Positions 32,645-40,822 of a stretch of DNA of 64,000 nt are shown in pieces. The notes under the pieces are model-generated. The model saw only the letters and a list, made by a program, of their open reading frames with translations. It did no database searches and was not told the origin of the DNA. Positions within the stretch are counted from its first letter, which is position 1; each line of letters begins with the position of its first letter. Made by a program: the position numbers and the translations under genes. Source of the stretch: Thiothrix unzii (GTDB lineage: Bacteria > Pseudomonadota > Gammaproteobacteria > Thiotrichales > Thiotrichaceae); the NCBI RefSeq assembly GCF_017901175.1, contig NZ_CP072793.1, positions 3,100,001-3,164,000 on the forward strand, read 5' to 3'.

Positions 32645-33352
32645 ATGTTGTCACCCGCCGCGCAACACCGCCAACAACATGACGTGCAACTGCAAGTGCA
32701 GCGTGAGCAAGCCACTCACGATGCGCCCATTGTTGCAGCTGTTAGTGCGGAACACGCGGCGGGTAATGACTACCGCCTAATGCATATCCGGCTAGACGAC
32801 GATGTAAGGCGGCTTGCCAGCATCCGCAGCCGTGACCGTGCCAACCAGATGAAACACAGCATCCTCCCGCATTACTGGGGTTACTGTAGTGCGGTAATCA
32901 GCCGCAACACCACCAAGCCCGACAGTATTATCACGCGGGTTTGTATCTGGTGTTTCGACATTGGGGAAATCAGCAACGGGTTGTTGTTGGCTGAATTTGC
33001 ATTAGGGCGTTATCTCCCCAAACCGGACGGCTACCGCCACACCCCAAGCCCCGCAGGATTCAAGCGCAACCTCGCTGAAACCTTGGCGGAAACGCTCGCC
33101 GATACGGTGTTAAAAAGCCAAACCCCACACAACGCAGCCAACCACTTATTGCACTTGATGGAATTAGTGAAGCAACACGACATCACCGACCACATCAACG
33201 CCAAACTTCACCGCGCCTATGCAATGGCAGTTGCCAGCACTGACAGCGACACCGCTATTCAACACTACACCGAATCCAACCGATTAAGACCGCTTGCCAG
33301 TATCCGCAAGGCGATAGAACGACTTGAAAAGCAAAGAGGACAACAACGATGA
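32645..33352 (+). CDS. P2 GpM-like terminase small subunit
   Basis: A 235-residue protein matching GpM: MLSPAAQHRQQ at the start, WGYCSAVISR, VCIWCFDIGEISNGLLLAEFAL and, at the end, a region like AIQHYTESNRLRPLASIRKAIERL. GpM recognises cos DNA and recruits the large terminase GpP. The ATG at 32645 is 2 bases after the capsid stop. With no large terminase in the element, this protein would have to direct a helper phage's motor to the element's DNA. Confidence 0.85.
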   Translation: MLSPAAQHRQQHDVQLQVQREQATHDAPIVAAVSAEHAAGNDYRLMHIRLDDDVRRLASIRSRDRANQMKHSILPHYWGYCSAVISRNTTKPDSIITRVCIWCFDIGEISNGLLLAEFALGRYLPKPDGYRHTPSPAGFKRNLAETLAETLADTVLKSQTPHNAANHLLHLMELVKQHDITDHINAKLHRAYAMAVASTDSDTAIQHYTESNRLRPLASIRKAIERLEKQRGQQR

Positions 33353-33597
33353 ATGCAGATAATGCAGTATCAGGAAAAGTGAACTACAGCGAGACCGCCG
33401 CCGCACGGTATTTAGGGGTATCTAAACGCACCATTAGGGATTTACCCATACCACGGCTTGAAATTTTGCGCGACGACACCCCGAACAAAGATGGATACGT
33501 CAGAAAACGCCGTTTTATTCGTTACGAAAAAGCCAATCTTGACAAGTTCAAAGAAGATCACGTCACCACTCCCGTTGGTTGGTGCGTATCAAGTTAA
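33349..33597 (+). CDS. Small helix-turn-helix protein (excisionase-like)
   Basis: An 82-residue protein with a MerR/HTH_17-like fold: YSETAAARYLGVSKRTIRDLPI, then RRFIRYEKANLDKFKEDH. This is the shape of excisionases and small phage regulators. Its ATG overlaps the GpM stop by 4 bases, so it is the fourth gene of the capsid operon. It may regulate excision or the capsid genes. Confidence 0.75.
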   Translation: MNADNAVSGKVNYSETAAARYLGVSKRTIRDLPIPRLEILRDDTPNKDGYVRKRRFIRYEKANLDKFKEDHVTTPVGWCVSS

Positions 33598-33615
33598 ATC
33601 AGTAACTGAGTTTTA

Positions 33616-33717
33616 GGGTGTCCCACACTGAATACTAAACAGCCGTTTTACTTGCGATCTGTGATTACCGCCAACACGTAGCATAAAGCCGCTTTAAAAC
33701 AGTGTGTTAGGACACCC
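33616..33717. repeat. Long-range inverted repeat after the capsid operon
   Basis: GGGTGTCC-CACACTG (33616-33630) is complementary to CAGTGTG-TTA-GGACACCC (33700-33717), 15 pairs with a 3-base bulge and a 69-base loop. No T-run follows, so it is not a simple terminator. It could be a small RNA, a protein-binding site, or a packaging signal. Confidence 0.6.
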
Positions 33718-33759
33718 GCCTTATATTTTTCAGATAGATTAATTAAATCAGACAACCCC

Positions 33760-33921
33760 ATGAACCGAAACTTTAAACAATTCTGGATAAAAACCTACGC
33801 AACCATGAAGCAACACAGACCCCGTATCGAACAGCGGGCGCGATTGTCACCCGGTTACTATCGGTCAAGCCTAGCGCATGAGTGGTGTTTATTTTTGGTT
33901 AATGATGCAGGGCTTACATGA
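33760..33921 (+). CDS. Possible small protein of 53 residues
   Basis: Begins MNRNFKQFWIKTYATMKQHR and is basic in the first half; no known family. There is no clear ribosome site (ACAACCCC before ATG). It fills the gap between the inverted repeat and the convergent Arc-type gene. Coding status uncertain. Confidence 0.35.
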   Translation: MNRNFKQFWIKTYATMKQHRPRIEQRARLSPGYYRSSLAHEWCLFLVNDAGLT

Positions 33922-33946
33922 ATAGCAACGCTTTGCCTAAAAACCC

Positions 33947-34225
33947 CTACTTACCCGCTTTGGTGAGTTCTTCCCGAACCACTTCAAGAGCAACGCGGCG
34001 CATATCTTCTTTTAATACTTCCAGCACACCGGGCGGCACATCCTCAAAGTACCAAAACTTATTACCAGCTTGCGTGGTGTTCTCTGTCAGCAAAGAAGCC
34101 TCAAGCCGTATCGAAATTTCAGCATGGAGTGAACGACCGTTAGCCTTAGCTATGGCTTCTAACTTTGCGCGTAAGTCTGGATCAAGCCGCATCGAGTACG
34201 GCGGTGGTCGATTATCTGTATTCAT
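33947..34225 (-). CDS. Arc-family ribbon-helix-helix repressor (minus strand)
   Basis: A 92-residue protein with an Arc-like RHH core: YSMRLDPDLRAKLEAIAKANGRSLHAEISIRLEASL, then a helical tail. The ATG at 34225 is preferred to a TTG 9 bases upstream. It is divergent from a second RHH gene at 34342, with AGTAC half-sites between them, as in the immI region of P22 (Arc/Mnt). It probably acts as one arm of the element's lysogeny switch. Confidence 0.85.
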   Translation of the reverse strand: MNTDNRPPPYSMRLDPDLRAKLEAIAKANGRSLHAEISIRLEASLLTENTTQAGNKFWYFEDVPPGVLEVLKEDMRRVALEVVREELTKAGK

Positions 34226-34341
34226 AGTTTCCAATCTTCCAATGGTAGTACAAAGTATTCAAGTAATCGTTTGGAGTACATTGTATTACCATTTATCGTA
34301 TGCTATGTTTGGTACTACAAAAAATTACCTAGGAGTACAAA
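34226..34341. promoter_or_regulatory. Divergent promoter region with AGTAC half-sites
   Basis: The 116 bases between two RHH genes contain four AGTAC or GTACT half-sites (near 34247, 34275, 34311, 34334). RHH repressors bind such short repeated half-sites, so both proteins may compete here. Confidence 0.5.
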
Positions 34342-34509
34342 ATGAGTTTGGAACAGAAAAGACAAGCACCGCGTTCAGTACGTCTTGACCCAGAAATAGA
34401 GGCATGGGTTAAGAGCCAAGCAAAAGCGGGCGACAGGTCACTAAATGCGGAAATTAACCGTGTACTGAGGAAAGCAAAGGAGGCAGAAGAACAGAAACAG
34501 GCGGCGTAA
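34342..34509 (+). CDS. Small Arc-family ribbon-helix-helix protein (plus strand)
   Basis: A 55-residue protein: MSLEQKRQAPRSVRLDPEIE, then AWVKSQAKAGDRSLNAEINRVL, the full RHH fold with little else, about the size of Arc itself. AGGAG sits 7 bases before the ATG. It leads the long early-type operon that runs to 41391. A hairpin (CCCCGC / GCGGGG at about 34525-34542) follows the stop. Confidence 0.82.
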   Translation: MSLEQKRQAPRSVRLDPEIEAWVKSQAKAGDRSLNAEINRVLRKAKEAEEQKQAA

Positions 34510-34614
34510 GCCATAACGAACAAACCCCGCATGAAGCGGGGCTTATCCGGGCTGCAAGGTGCAACTAACACCCAAACAGCCCATTTACTGAACGAAGTTA
34601 AGAGAACTCAGCAA

Positions 34615-34857
34615 ATGAAAGCTAATGTTATCACAACGCCTAACGGCACAAACAAGACCTATGAATCTGACATCTTGATTACTGTTACAGGTATCAAACC
34701 CGGTGCGGATAGCGCGATTCTCGGCGAACATCTGGCGAACTTCCTGCACTGCCAAGGCTTGCAAGTTGAAATTGCAGGCCATGCCGTCCAACACGGGAAC
34801 CACTACCCGCAAGCCGTCACCATTCGCACCGCTACCCGCGTGGGAGGTGCAGCATGA
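34615..34857 (+). CDS. Unknown 80-residue protein of the element
   Basis: Not recognised. MKANVITTPNGTNKTYESDI start; predicted alpha/beta with no membrane segment. The ATG at 34615 follows AGAGAACTCAGCAA; an earlier in-frame ATG is less likely. Its stop overlaps the next start by 4 bases, opening a chain of tightly packed small genes. Confidence 0.65.
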   Translation: MKANVITTPNGTNKTYESDILITVTGIKPGADSAILGEHLANFLHCQGLQVEIAGHAVQHGNHYPQAVTIRTATRVGGAA

Positions 34858-35222
34858 GCGCGAAACAATACCCACCATGCCACCACCGCGACGCGGAACA
34901 CTTGCGCGAAGAACTGGAAGCCATTCACAACCTGTTACGGGTTTGTGTCGATTCCATGCAGTTAGTAAACGCGCTTGAGTTGGTTCATACCACCAACGTA
35001 CTGGATTCACTGTCAGAACGCACATGGGAAGCCATAGCACCGGCTAAAGCACTGGAAACTGTTCTTTACGAAGAATGGTTAACCAAAATCGAAGCCCAAA
35101 AAGCAATGGAGGAAATCGAAGCCCGGAAAGAATGGCGCAAAAACTTACCACCCGGCGCAATCGAAGCGTTTCAACAAGTTAATGCGGTTTTCCGCGCAAA
35201 TTCAAAGGGGGAAGAGGCATGA
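34854..35222 (+). CDS. Unknown 122-residue helical protein of the element
   Basis: Not recognised. Rich in Glu and Ala with long helices (DAEHLREELEAIHNLLRVCV; AQKAMEEIEARKEWRKNL). No signal or membrane segment. Overlaps both neighbours by 4 bases (ATGA). Confidence 0.7.
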   Translation: MSAKQYPPCHHRDAEHLREELEAIHNLLRVCVDSMQLVNALELVHTTNVLDSLSERTWEAIAPAKALETVLYEEWLTKIEAQKAMEEIEARKEWRKNLPPGAIEAFQQVNAVFRANSKGEEA

Positions 35223-35398
35223 TCACCAACACCCTACCCTTTGAACAACGTCTGAAAATGGCACAAGCCGTTATTGACGCTCACCTGCAACGTGCCAAGC
35301 CTGCACACCGTCAAATCCTCCTAAACAGCATGTGGGCGCGTTGGATTAACCGCACGGTGTTCAACCACAAGCCGACATTGCGCGAGGTGAAGCCATGA
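35219..35398 (+). CDS. Unknown 59-residue basic protein of the element
   Basis: Begins MITNTLPFEQRLKMAQAVID and ends in NHKPTLREVKP. Basic and helical, no known family. GGGGAAGAGGC precedes the ATG and both ends overlap neighbours (ATGA), which supports a real gene despite the length. Confidence 0.65.
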   Translation: MITNTLPFEQRLKMAQAVIDAHLQRAKPAHRQILLNSMWARWINRTVFNHKPTLREVKP

Positions 35399-35613
35399 GC
35401 CGCGAACTTGATCAAATCGACCTCTTTGCAGGCACACCGGATACAACCGTATCCACCCCACCGGCTGAGTTGAAATCTGTAACAGAAATCAAACCGACCG
35501 CTTGCCCACCGCGCACAATTTACAGCGTGGAGCGTTTGCCCAACGGTTACACCCGCATTACCCAACACGGGCGCGTGACCTTTAATGGGTTAATCGGGAG
35601 GGCTTCAGCATGA
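35395..35613 (+). CDS. Unknown 72-residue protein of the element
   Basis: Not recognised. Acidic N-terminus (MSRELDQIDLFAG), Pro/Thr-rich middle, and a beta-like end (IYSVERLPNGYTRITQHGRV). ATGA overlaps at both ends; GAGGTGAAGCC precedes the ATG. Confidence 0.65.
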   Translation: MSRELDQIDLFAGTPDTTVSTPPAELKSVTEIKPTACPPRTIYSVERLPNGYTRITQHGRVTFNGLIGRASA

Positions 35614-35894
35614 AACCTCTTTACACCGAAGCCGAACAACGCGCCATTCTCGCTGTAATGCGTGACGCTCTCGCACTCAGTACCGAATCAATCATGGTAT
35701 GGGTGAGTATCGCACCCCATGTCCGTGGAGTATCCGCTTATGGATACCTTGACGGCTGGAACGACCACACGTGCAAACACAAAACCCGTGACTTCAATCT
35801 GAATGTGTACCTCGCAGACGATGAAGCCGAATCGCTTACACAATTAGCCGTCATGTCGTGTGATTTGCGTGAAGCCGTTGGGGGTAAGTCATGA
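35610..35894 (+). CDS. Unknown 94-residue protein of the element
   Basis: Not recognised. Pattern EAEQRAILAVMRDALALSTE, then a beta-rich section (MVWVSIAPHVRGVSAYGYLD; FNLNVYLADDEAESL). No membrane segment. GGGAGG precedes the ATG, and it overlaps both neighbours by 4 bases. Confidence 0.68.
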   Translation: MKPLYTEAEQRAILAVMRDALALSTESIMVWVSIAPHVRGVSAYGYLDGWNDHTCKHKTRDFNLNVYLADDEAESLTQLAVMSCDLREAVGGKS

Positions 35895-36145
35895 ACCACC
35901 CCTTCATCATCGCCCTAACAAGGCAAGGCGCATACGGCCTGTTAGCACTGGGAATTATCGCCGCGTGTGCTATTGCGCACCTCTTCAACGCCATTAGCAG
36001 CGCGTCATTGTTCACCGCAGTAATGCCCGTGTTCGGCTTTACCGCGTGTCTGGCGTATGGCTTTTTGTGTTTCGCGACCCGCAAAAACAGCCTGCTAAAG
36101 GTGTTGTTTGTGGTTGGTGCGTTTTCAACATTTTGGATTCAATAG
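35891..36145 (+). CDS. Unknown small membrane protein
   Basis: An 84-residue protein with three hydrophobic segments (GLLALGIIAACAIAHLF; LFTAVMPVFGFTACLAYGFL; VLFVVGAFSTFWI). Translationally coupled to its neighbours. It precedes the 559-residue membrane protein by 10 bases and may work with it. Confidence 0.7.
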   Translation: MNHPFIIALTRQGAYGLLALGIIAACAIAHLFNAISSASLFTAVMPVFGFTACLAYGFLCFATRKNSLLKVLFVVGAFSTFWIQ

Positions 36146-36155
36146 GGGGTGTGCT

Positions 36156-37835
36156 ATGTCTGACAACAAAATGACAAACGCTTATGCCCTGCATTCAGAA
36201 ATGACGGATTTGCAGCGCAGCGCACACGATGAACGCCAAGCCCTGAAAGTGACCCACTGGGCGCAGCAGTTCTTTACCGTTTCAACTTGGATAATTTACC
36301 TAATGTTTGCGGCGGCAATGTACGGAGCACCCTTGTGGGTGTTGCAAGCATTCTTCGGTGCGAATGCCGGTAATTACGTTGCGATTATTGTTATCGGTTT
36401 GTTTCTGGTGGCACTGCCCACGGCTTTAGCAATGGGCAAGCACTCTGGTTACAAGGCACTCAGTAAACGCGGGATTGATCCGCGTTGGATGGGCGCAATC
36501 ATCGCGTTCTTTATCGCATCGGGCATTTATTTTGAAATGACCAGCGCGACAAGCCAGCAACAGGAAAAAGCCCACCAAGCGGTAGAAAACTCGAATGCAG
36601 GTAAGGCGATCATGGGGACAACGGTTAGCACCGACACAAGTGCCTACGCTTCCCTACTCGCTGATGCTGAATTCAAGCTGGTAGCCTGCCAACGCAAACT
36701 AAGCGAGGGCAAGGTGAAGGATTGCGCCAACAGCACCGCCAAGGTGAACAGCCTGAAAGAGCAATCCGCAGCCGACCGGCAAGCCGCGATTACTGCCAAC
36801 ACCGCCGCCATTACCGCCAAGCAATCCGCGCTCGACAAGGAACGTGAAGCCCACGCACTGCCCATTGCTAAATCGTTTGCTGAACTGTTCGGCTCGACCA
36901 TTGCCACTGGTGCGGTAATCGCCGCGCTTATCGCCGCCTTGATCTTTGAGATTAGCCATTCTTTGACGATTTACAACGAGTGGCGATTGAAGCAAGAGAT
37001 TGACCGGCTAGAGGGTAATTTCAAGCGGCTGAAAGTCGATTACTTCCACCAGACCGGCAAACAGTTTGAAGCGACCGACTTCAAGGAAGGTGAAATTATC
37101 GACCTAATGGAAATGCGCGAAAGTGGCAAGATTGAGCATTTCAAAGACCGCCTACAGGACGCGTTTCAACCAGAACCGGAACCCGAAAAGAAAGGTGGAG
37201 ACTTCGGATTCATTCGGCACGGACAAACCGCGCAATCCAGCGCACGGCTGGACGCTGAAAACCGCCGCAAGTATCCGCAGGAAATTCTATACCCCACCGG
37301 CAAAGGCAAGACGGCGGACGACTACGCATTGATTCCGCGTGAGGACTTCAAGCGCACTAATCCAGCCGTACCGGGCCACACTTACCGCGATGAATTGCGC
37401 ACCGGTTCCAGCGATTACCGGGATATGCCGCTAGATGCAACCACTACCCCACCGGCTGAAAAACCACGTGTAGAACCATCTGAGCAACCAGCCGAAAAAC
37501 CACGTGTAGAACCACGTGCACGCGGTTTGGAAAAAGCAGATGAAAACCACGTGCACGCGGTTTCTGATGCACCCAAAGCGCACACCACCACCGAAACACT
37601 TTATCCGGCATGGATAGCAGCAGTGAAGGCGGGCGAGTGTCGTGCTTCGGTCAATGAGTCACGGGCATGGATTCAAAAGCACATCGCGCCAGTGATGACC
37701 GGCAGCAAGACCAACGACCTAAAACGTATCGACCAAATGCGCAAAGGGTTCTTTAGTCGTGCGATCCGGGAAGGGCTAATGCAGATCAACACGACCTACC
37801 GTAACGGCGGCAAAAAATACAACTGGATTGGTTAA
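36156..37835 (+). CDS. Large unknown membrane/coiled-coil protein of the element
   Basis: A 559-residue protein. Three membrane helices near 43-66, 73-93 and 111-127, a Lys/Ala-rich coiled coil about 165-235, a fourth membrane helix 247-265, then a long cytoplasmic part with two EKPRVEP repeats and a conserved-looking C-terminal helical domain (LYPAWIAAVKAGE, RAWIQKHIAP, RKGFFSRAIREGLM). The ATG at 36156 follows GGGGGT; an upstream in-frame ATG is rejected. It is the largest gene of the element apart from the replication gene. Function unknown: superinfection exclusion, membrane anchoring of replication, or plasmid-like maintenance are all possible. Confidence 0.75.
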   Translation: MSDNKMTNAYALHSEMTDLQRSAHDERQALKVTHWAQQFFTVSTWIIYLMFAAAMYGAPLWVLQAFFGANAGNYVAIIVIGLFLVALPTALAMGKHSGYKALSKRGIDPRWMGAIIAFFIASGIYFEMTSATSQQQEKAHQAVENSNAGKAIMGTTVSTDTSAYASLLADAEFKLVACQRKLSEGKVKDCANSTAKVNSLKEQSAADRQAAITANTAAITAKQSALDKEREAHALPIAKSFAELFGSTIATGAVIAALIAALIFEISHSLTIYNEWRLKQEIDRLEGNFKRLKVDYFHQTGKQFEATDFKEGEIIDLMEMRESGKIEHFKDRLQDAFQPEPEPEKKGGDFGFIRHGQTAQSSARLDAENRRKYPQEILYPTGKGKTADDYALIPREDFKRTNPAVPGHTYRDELRTGSSDYRDMPLDATTTPPAEKPRVEPSEQPAEKPRVEPRARGLEKADENHVHAVSDAPKAHTTTETLYPAWIAAVKAGECRASVNESRAWIQKHIAPVMTGSKTNDLKRIDQMRKGFFSRAIREGLMQINTTYRNGGKKYNWIG

Positions 37836-37848
37836 GAGGAACCTACAC

Positions 37849-38046
37849 ATGACCATAGAAAACACATCCGAACCAATAAAGCCCATTTATTACTGGCTTG
37901 ATGGGTACTGGATAACCGACAAGGAAGAGGCCGATTTAATGGACGAAATAAACGCTTTTGGCAGCACGCACGGCACGGCATTTTTCCCGTCTGATGCTTC
38001 ACCCGAATTGATTGATTCGGAAATCGCCGCGCTCTTGGCGGCATAA
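37849..38046 (+). CDS. Unknown 65-residue acidic protein of the element
   Basis: MTIENTSEPIKPIYYWLDGY start, acidic, no membrane segment. AGAGGAA precedes the ATG at 37849. It is followed by AlpA after 56 bases. Confidence 0.65.
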   Translation: MTIENTSEPIKPIYYWLDGYWITDKEEADLMDEINAFGSTHGTAFFPSDASPELIDSEIAALLAA

Positions 38047-38102
38047 CCCCCACCGGGCAGGGCGCAAGCCTTGCCCACTTTACACAAGCGAGAATCAAAC
38101 CG

Positions 38103-38363
38103 ATGAATGAAATTGAACAAATGCTGACAGATAGAGAAGTGGCACAAGTGCTGAAAATGTCCCGCTCTTCTATTTGGAGGCTTGCCAGATTGGGAAAACT
38201 TCCCAACCCCGTGAAAGTCGGGCTGACTGCCTCACGTTGGAAACAATCAGAACTGAAGACGTGGATTGAATCAACATCCCCAAAATGCGAAAGCCCCACC
38301 GGGCGGAATCCGGCAGGGCTTCAAAATGGCGATACCAGCGAGGAATCGACAGATGAATTATAG
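38103..38363 (+). CDS. AlpA-family transcriptional regulator
   Basis: An 86-residue winged-helix protein: MLTDREVAQVLKMSRSSIWRLARLGKLPNPVKVG, then SRWKQSELKTWIES. AlpA proteins activate integrase/excision or early genes in P4-like and PICI-type satellites and prophages. Its location right before the primase-like gene is the usual satellite order. The last 11 bases overlap the next gene. Confidence 0.87.
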   Translation: MNEIEQMLTDREVAQVLKMSRSSIWRLARLGKLPNPVKVGLTASRWKQSELKTWIESTSPKCESPTGRNPAGLQNGDTSEESTDEL

Positions 38364-39246
38364 CAACTTGCAGGAAGCCATGCTGCAAAATATTGGCTAT
38401 TCGTTCGACAACCTGAAGGAGGATGGACAGTGGCACGACGGCGGCGAAGTCCCCAACACGGGCAAGTGCCGTTACATCGTTATCCAGCACGTTAAGGGTG
38501 TGATTGTCCGTTACCACGACCACCGCCAAGGTGAAGAGTATTTCACTTGGAAATCATGGGGAACGGATAACACCCGACTTTCACCCGAAGAATACGCGCA
38601 ACGTAAAGCCGAAATTGACGCACACAACGCACGCCAGCAAGCGGCGGCGGCATTGGCAAGGGCGCAACGTATCGCCAAACAGCGGAAAACGTGGGCAGCC
38701 TCACAGCCTGCTAATCCAGACCACCCGTATTTAGTCCGTAAGCAGGTAGGCGCGTTCGGTATCCGCCAACACAACACCGCCTTGCTTGTGCCTATCCGTG
38801 ACGTATCCGGGCAACTGCAAGCCCTGCAATACATCTACCCGGCAAAGGTGGAAACCGCAGACGGCGGGAAAACTGACAAGATTATCCTTGGCAGTAAGCG
38901 CGGCGGTTTCCACCACATCGGCAAGCCCGAAACCCCAACGGATACGGTTTATGTGTGCGAAGGCTACGCAACCGGCGCAACGTTGCACCAGCTCACCGGG
39001 CAATGTGTCGTTATTGCGTTCGATGCGGGCAACCTAACCCCAGTGGGGCAGGCGATACGCACCCGTTACCCTGAATCTGAATTAGTGTTTGCTGCTGACA
39101 ATGACGTAGGCGTTAAGGCGGGCAACATTGAAAACCCCGGCGTTCACTACGCCAGACAAGCCGCGTTTGCCTGTAACGGCTATGTGCTAACCCCGAACAC
39201 CACCAACAAGGCCGACTTTAACGACCTGATTAATGAGGCCGCATAA
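38353..39246 (+). CDS. TOPRIM-domain primase-like protein
   Basis: A 297-residue protein: N-terminal region (YRYIVIQHVKGVIVRYHDHR in outline), a central segment like phage/plasmid primases (NPDHPYLVRKQVGAFGIR, LLVPIRDVSGQLQALQYIY) and a TOPRIM core (VYVCEGYATGATLH, IAFDAGNL, FAADNDVG). The ATG at 38353 follows GAGGAATCG. With the next gene it forms the replication module: primer synthesis plus a helicase-type partner. Confidence 0.85.
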   Translation: MNYSNLQEAMLQNIGYSFDNLKEDGQWHDGGEVPNTGKCRYIVIQHVKGVIVRYHDHRQGEEYFTWKSWGTDNTRLSPEEYAQRKAEIDAHNARQQAAAALARAQRIAKQRKTWAASQPANPDHPYLVRKQVGAFGIRQHNTALLVPIRDVSGQLQALQYIYPAKVETADGGKTDKIILGSKRGGFHHIGKPETPTDTVYVCEGYATGATLHQLTGQCVVIAFDAGNLTPVGQAIRTRYPESELVFAADNDVGVKAGNIENPGVHYARQAAFACNGYVLTPNTTNKADFNDLINEAA

Positions 39247-39247
39247 C

Positions 39248-40822
39248 ATGGCAGTACCAGCGAAAATCCTACAAATGGCAACCATTGAAAAACCCGCTTA
39301 TCAGTGGGATACACCCGAACCGCTCACCCAACAAACCAGCGCAGCACCTTACCCGCTTGACGCGCTACCGGGCATTATTGGCGATGCAGTGCGTGAGGTT
39401 GTGCAAATCGTCAAATGTCCGGCAGCCATCGCTGCAAACTCGGCATTGTCCGTACTGGCGACAGCGTGCCAAGGTGTTGCCAATATCAAACCTAACCCAC
39501 GATTAAAAAAGCCGTCACCACTTAGCTTGATTATGGTCACAATTGGCGACCCCAACGAACGGAAAAGCGCGGCTGACGACTTCTTTTCTGAGGAAATCGG
39601 CGAATGGTGCGACAGCAAGGAAATGGAGCTTGAACCAGAACTGAAAGCATACAAAGCAGAGCTTGCAAGCTGGAACGCCCAAAAACGCGGACTTGAAAAA
39701 GCGATTGAATCAGCAGCATCAAAAGGCGACCCGATAAGCCTACAAAAAGGCCAAGAGGCGCGGGAAAAACTTATCTGGCTGGAACAGAACGAACCCGAAA
39801 AAGTGTATATCCCAAAGATGACCACCAAGGATGCAACACCCGAAGGCATAGCTAAACATCTTATGAATAAATGGCCTAGTCTTTGCAATATGGCAGCAGA
39901 AGCGGGCGCGGTTTTTGGTGGACACGGCATGGCAAAAGATAAAGCGATGCGCAATTTTTCCCGCATTAATGAATTGTGGGAAGCTGGCAAAGTGGAAGTA
40001 ACCAGAAGCGGCGATGATGATAGCTTTACCATAGCTGGCGGACGTTTTTCTATGGGGCTTGCTATTCAACCCGACCTTATCCGGGAGTTTTTCGAGACGA
40101 ACGGAAGGGGCGCAACTGGTTCAGGTTTCTTTGCACGTTGGCTGTTGTCATTCCCAGAAACAACGCAAGGTACACGCATTGAAGACGTTGAAACCCTGTT
40201 AACTGAGGCGCAAACACCAAGCATTGAAGCATTCCGTAAGCAATTGCATGGAATACTTGAACAGCAATACACCAACGGAAAGGGCGGCAAGTTCGACAAT
40301 TTGCCAACGCTCAAACTATCCCGTGAAGCACTGGGAATATGGGTTAATTATCTGAATTCTGTTGAACGCGAACTTGTTTCAGGCGGCGATTTTGAAGGTG
40401 AAGGCAAGATAGCGGGCAAGAACCCCAACAACGCGGCACGTTTAGCGGGATTATTTCACCTGTTCAACGGCGGTGATGTGCTGGACGCAATCAGCGGCGA
40501 AACCATGAGAGCGGCTTGTCGTTTAGCAAGCTGGCACTTGTACGAAGCGCGGCGGTTTTTTGGTGAGATTGCCTTACCTAAAGATGACCTTGAAGCGGTT
40601 AAGCTGGATTCGTGGTTAATAGCTGAATGCAAGGCAAGCGGGGAAGCCATCGTTAGCAAAAATCGTGTATTGCAGCGCGTCACCCCTGCCAGTTTACGCA
40701 AGGCCGACAAGCTGAATAAGGCACTTGATACGCTGGAACGTGCAAACCGCATTCGCCAGACCAAAGAGGGTAAAACCGCAGTGATTGAAGTGAATCCGGC
40801 ATTGCTGGAAGAGGTGAAATAA
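39248..40822 (+). CDS. DUF3987 replication protein
   Basis: A 524-residue protein of the DUF3987 family, found beside TOPRIM primases in phage and plasmid replicons. Visible signature: LPGIIGDAVREVVQIVKCPA, AANSALSVLATACQG and MVTIGDPNERKSAADDFF, the last a modified P-loop-like segment where NERKS replaces GxGKS. A helicase-like ATPase role is inferred. It overlaps the preceding gene's end closely and shares an A (TAATG) with the next. Confidence 0.82.
   Translation: MAVPAKILQMATIEKPAYQWDTPEPLTQQTSAAPYPLDALPGIIGDAVREVVQIVKCPAAIAANSALSVLATACQGVANIKPNPRLKKPSPLSLIMVTIGDPNERKSAADDFFSEEIGEWCDSKEMELEPELKAYKAELASWNAQKRGLEKAIESAASKGDPISLQKGQEAREKLIWLEQNEPEKVYIPKMTTKDATPEGIAKHLMNKWPSLCNMAAEAGAVFGGHGMAKDKAMRNFSRINELWEAGKVEVTRSGDDDSFTIAGGRFSMGLAIQPDLIREFFETNGRGATGSGFFARWLLSFPETTQGTRIEDVETLLTEAQTPSIEAFRKQLHGILEQQYTNGKGGKFDNLPTLKLSREALGIWVNYLNSVERELVSGGDFEGEGKIAGKNPNNAARLAGLFHLFNGGDVLDAISGETMRAACRLASWHLYEARRFFGEIALPKDDLEAVKLDSWLIAECKASGEAIVSKNRVLQRVTPASLRKADKLNKALDTLERANRIRQTKEGKTAVIEVNPALLEEVK

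Noticed and set aside
33918-34388. 156-codon frame across the two repressor genes
   Set aside because: It is antisense to one RHH gene and out of frame with the other, and covers their operator region.
39349-40032. 227-codon frame antisense to the DUF3987 gene
   Set aside because: Shadow frame inside a strongly coding gene with no independent support.
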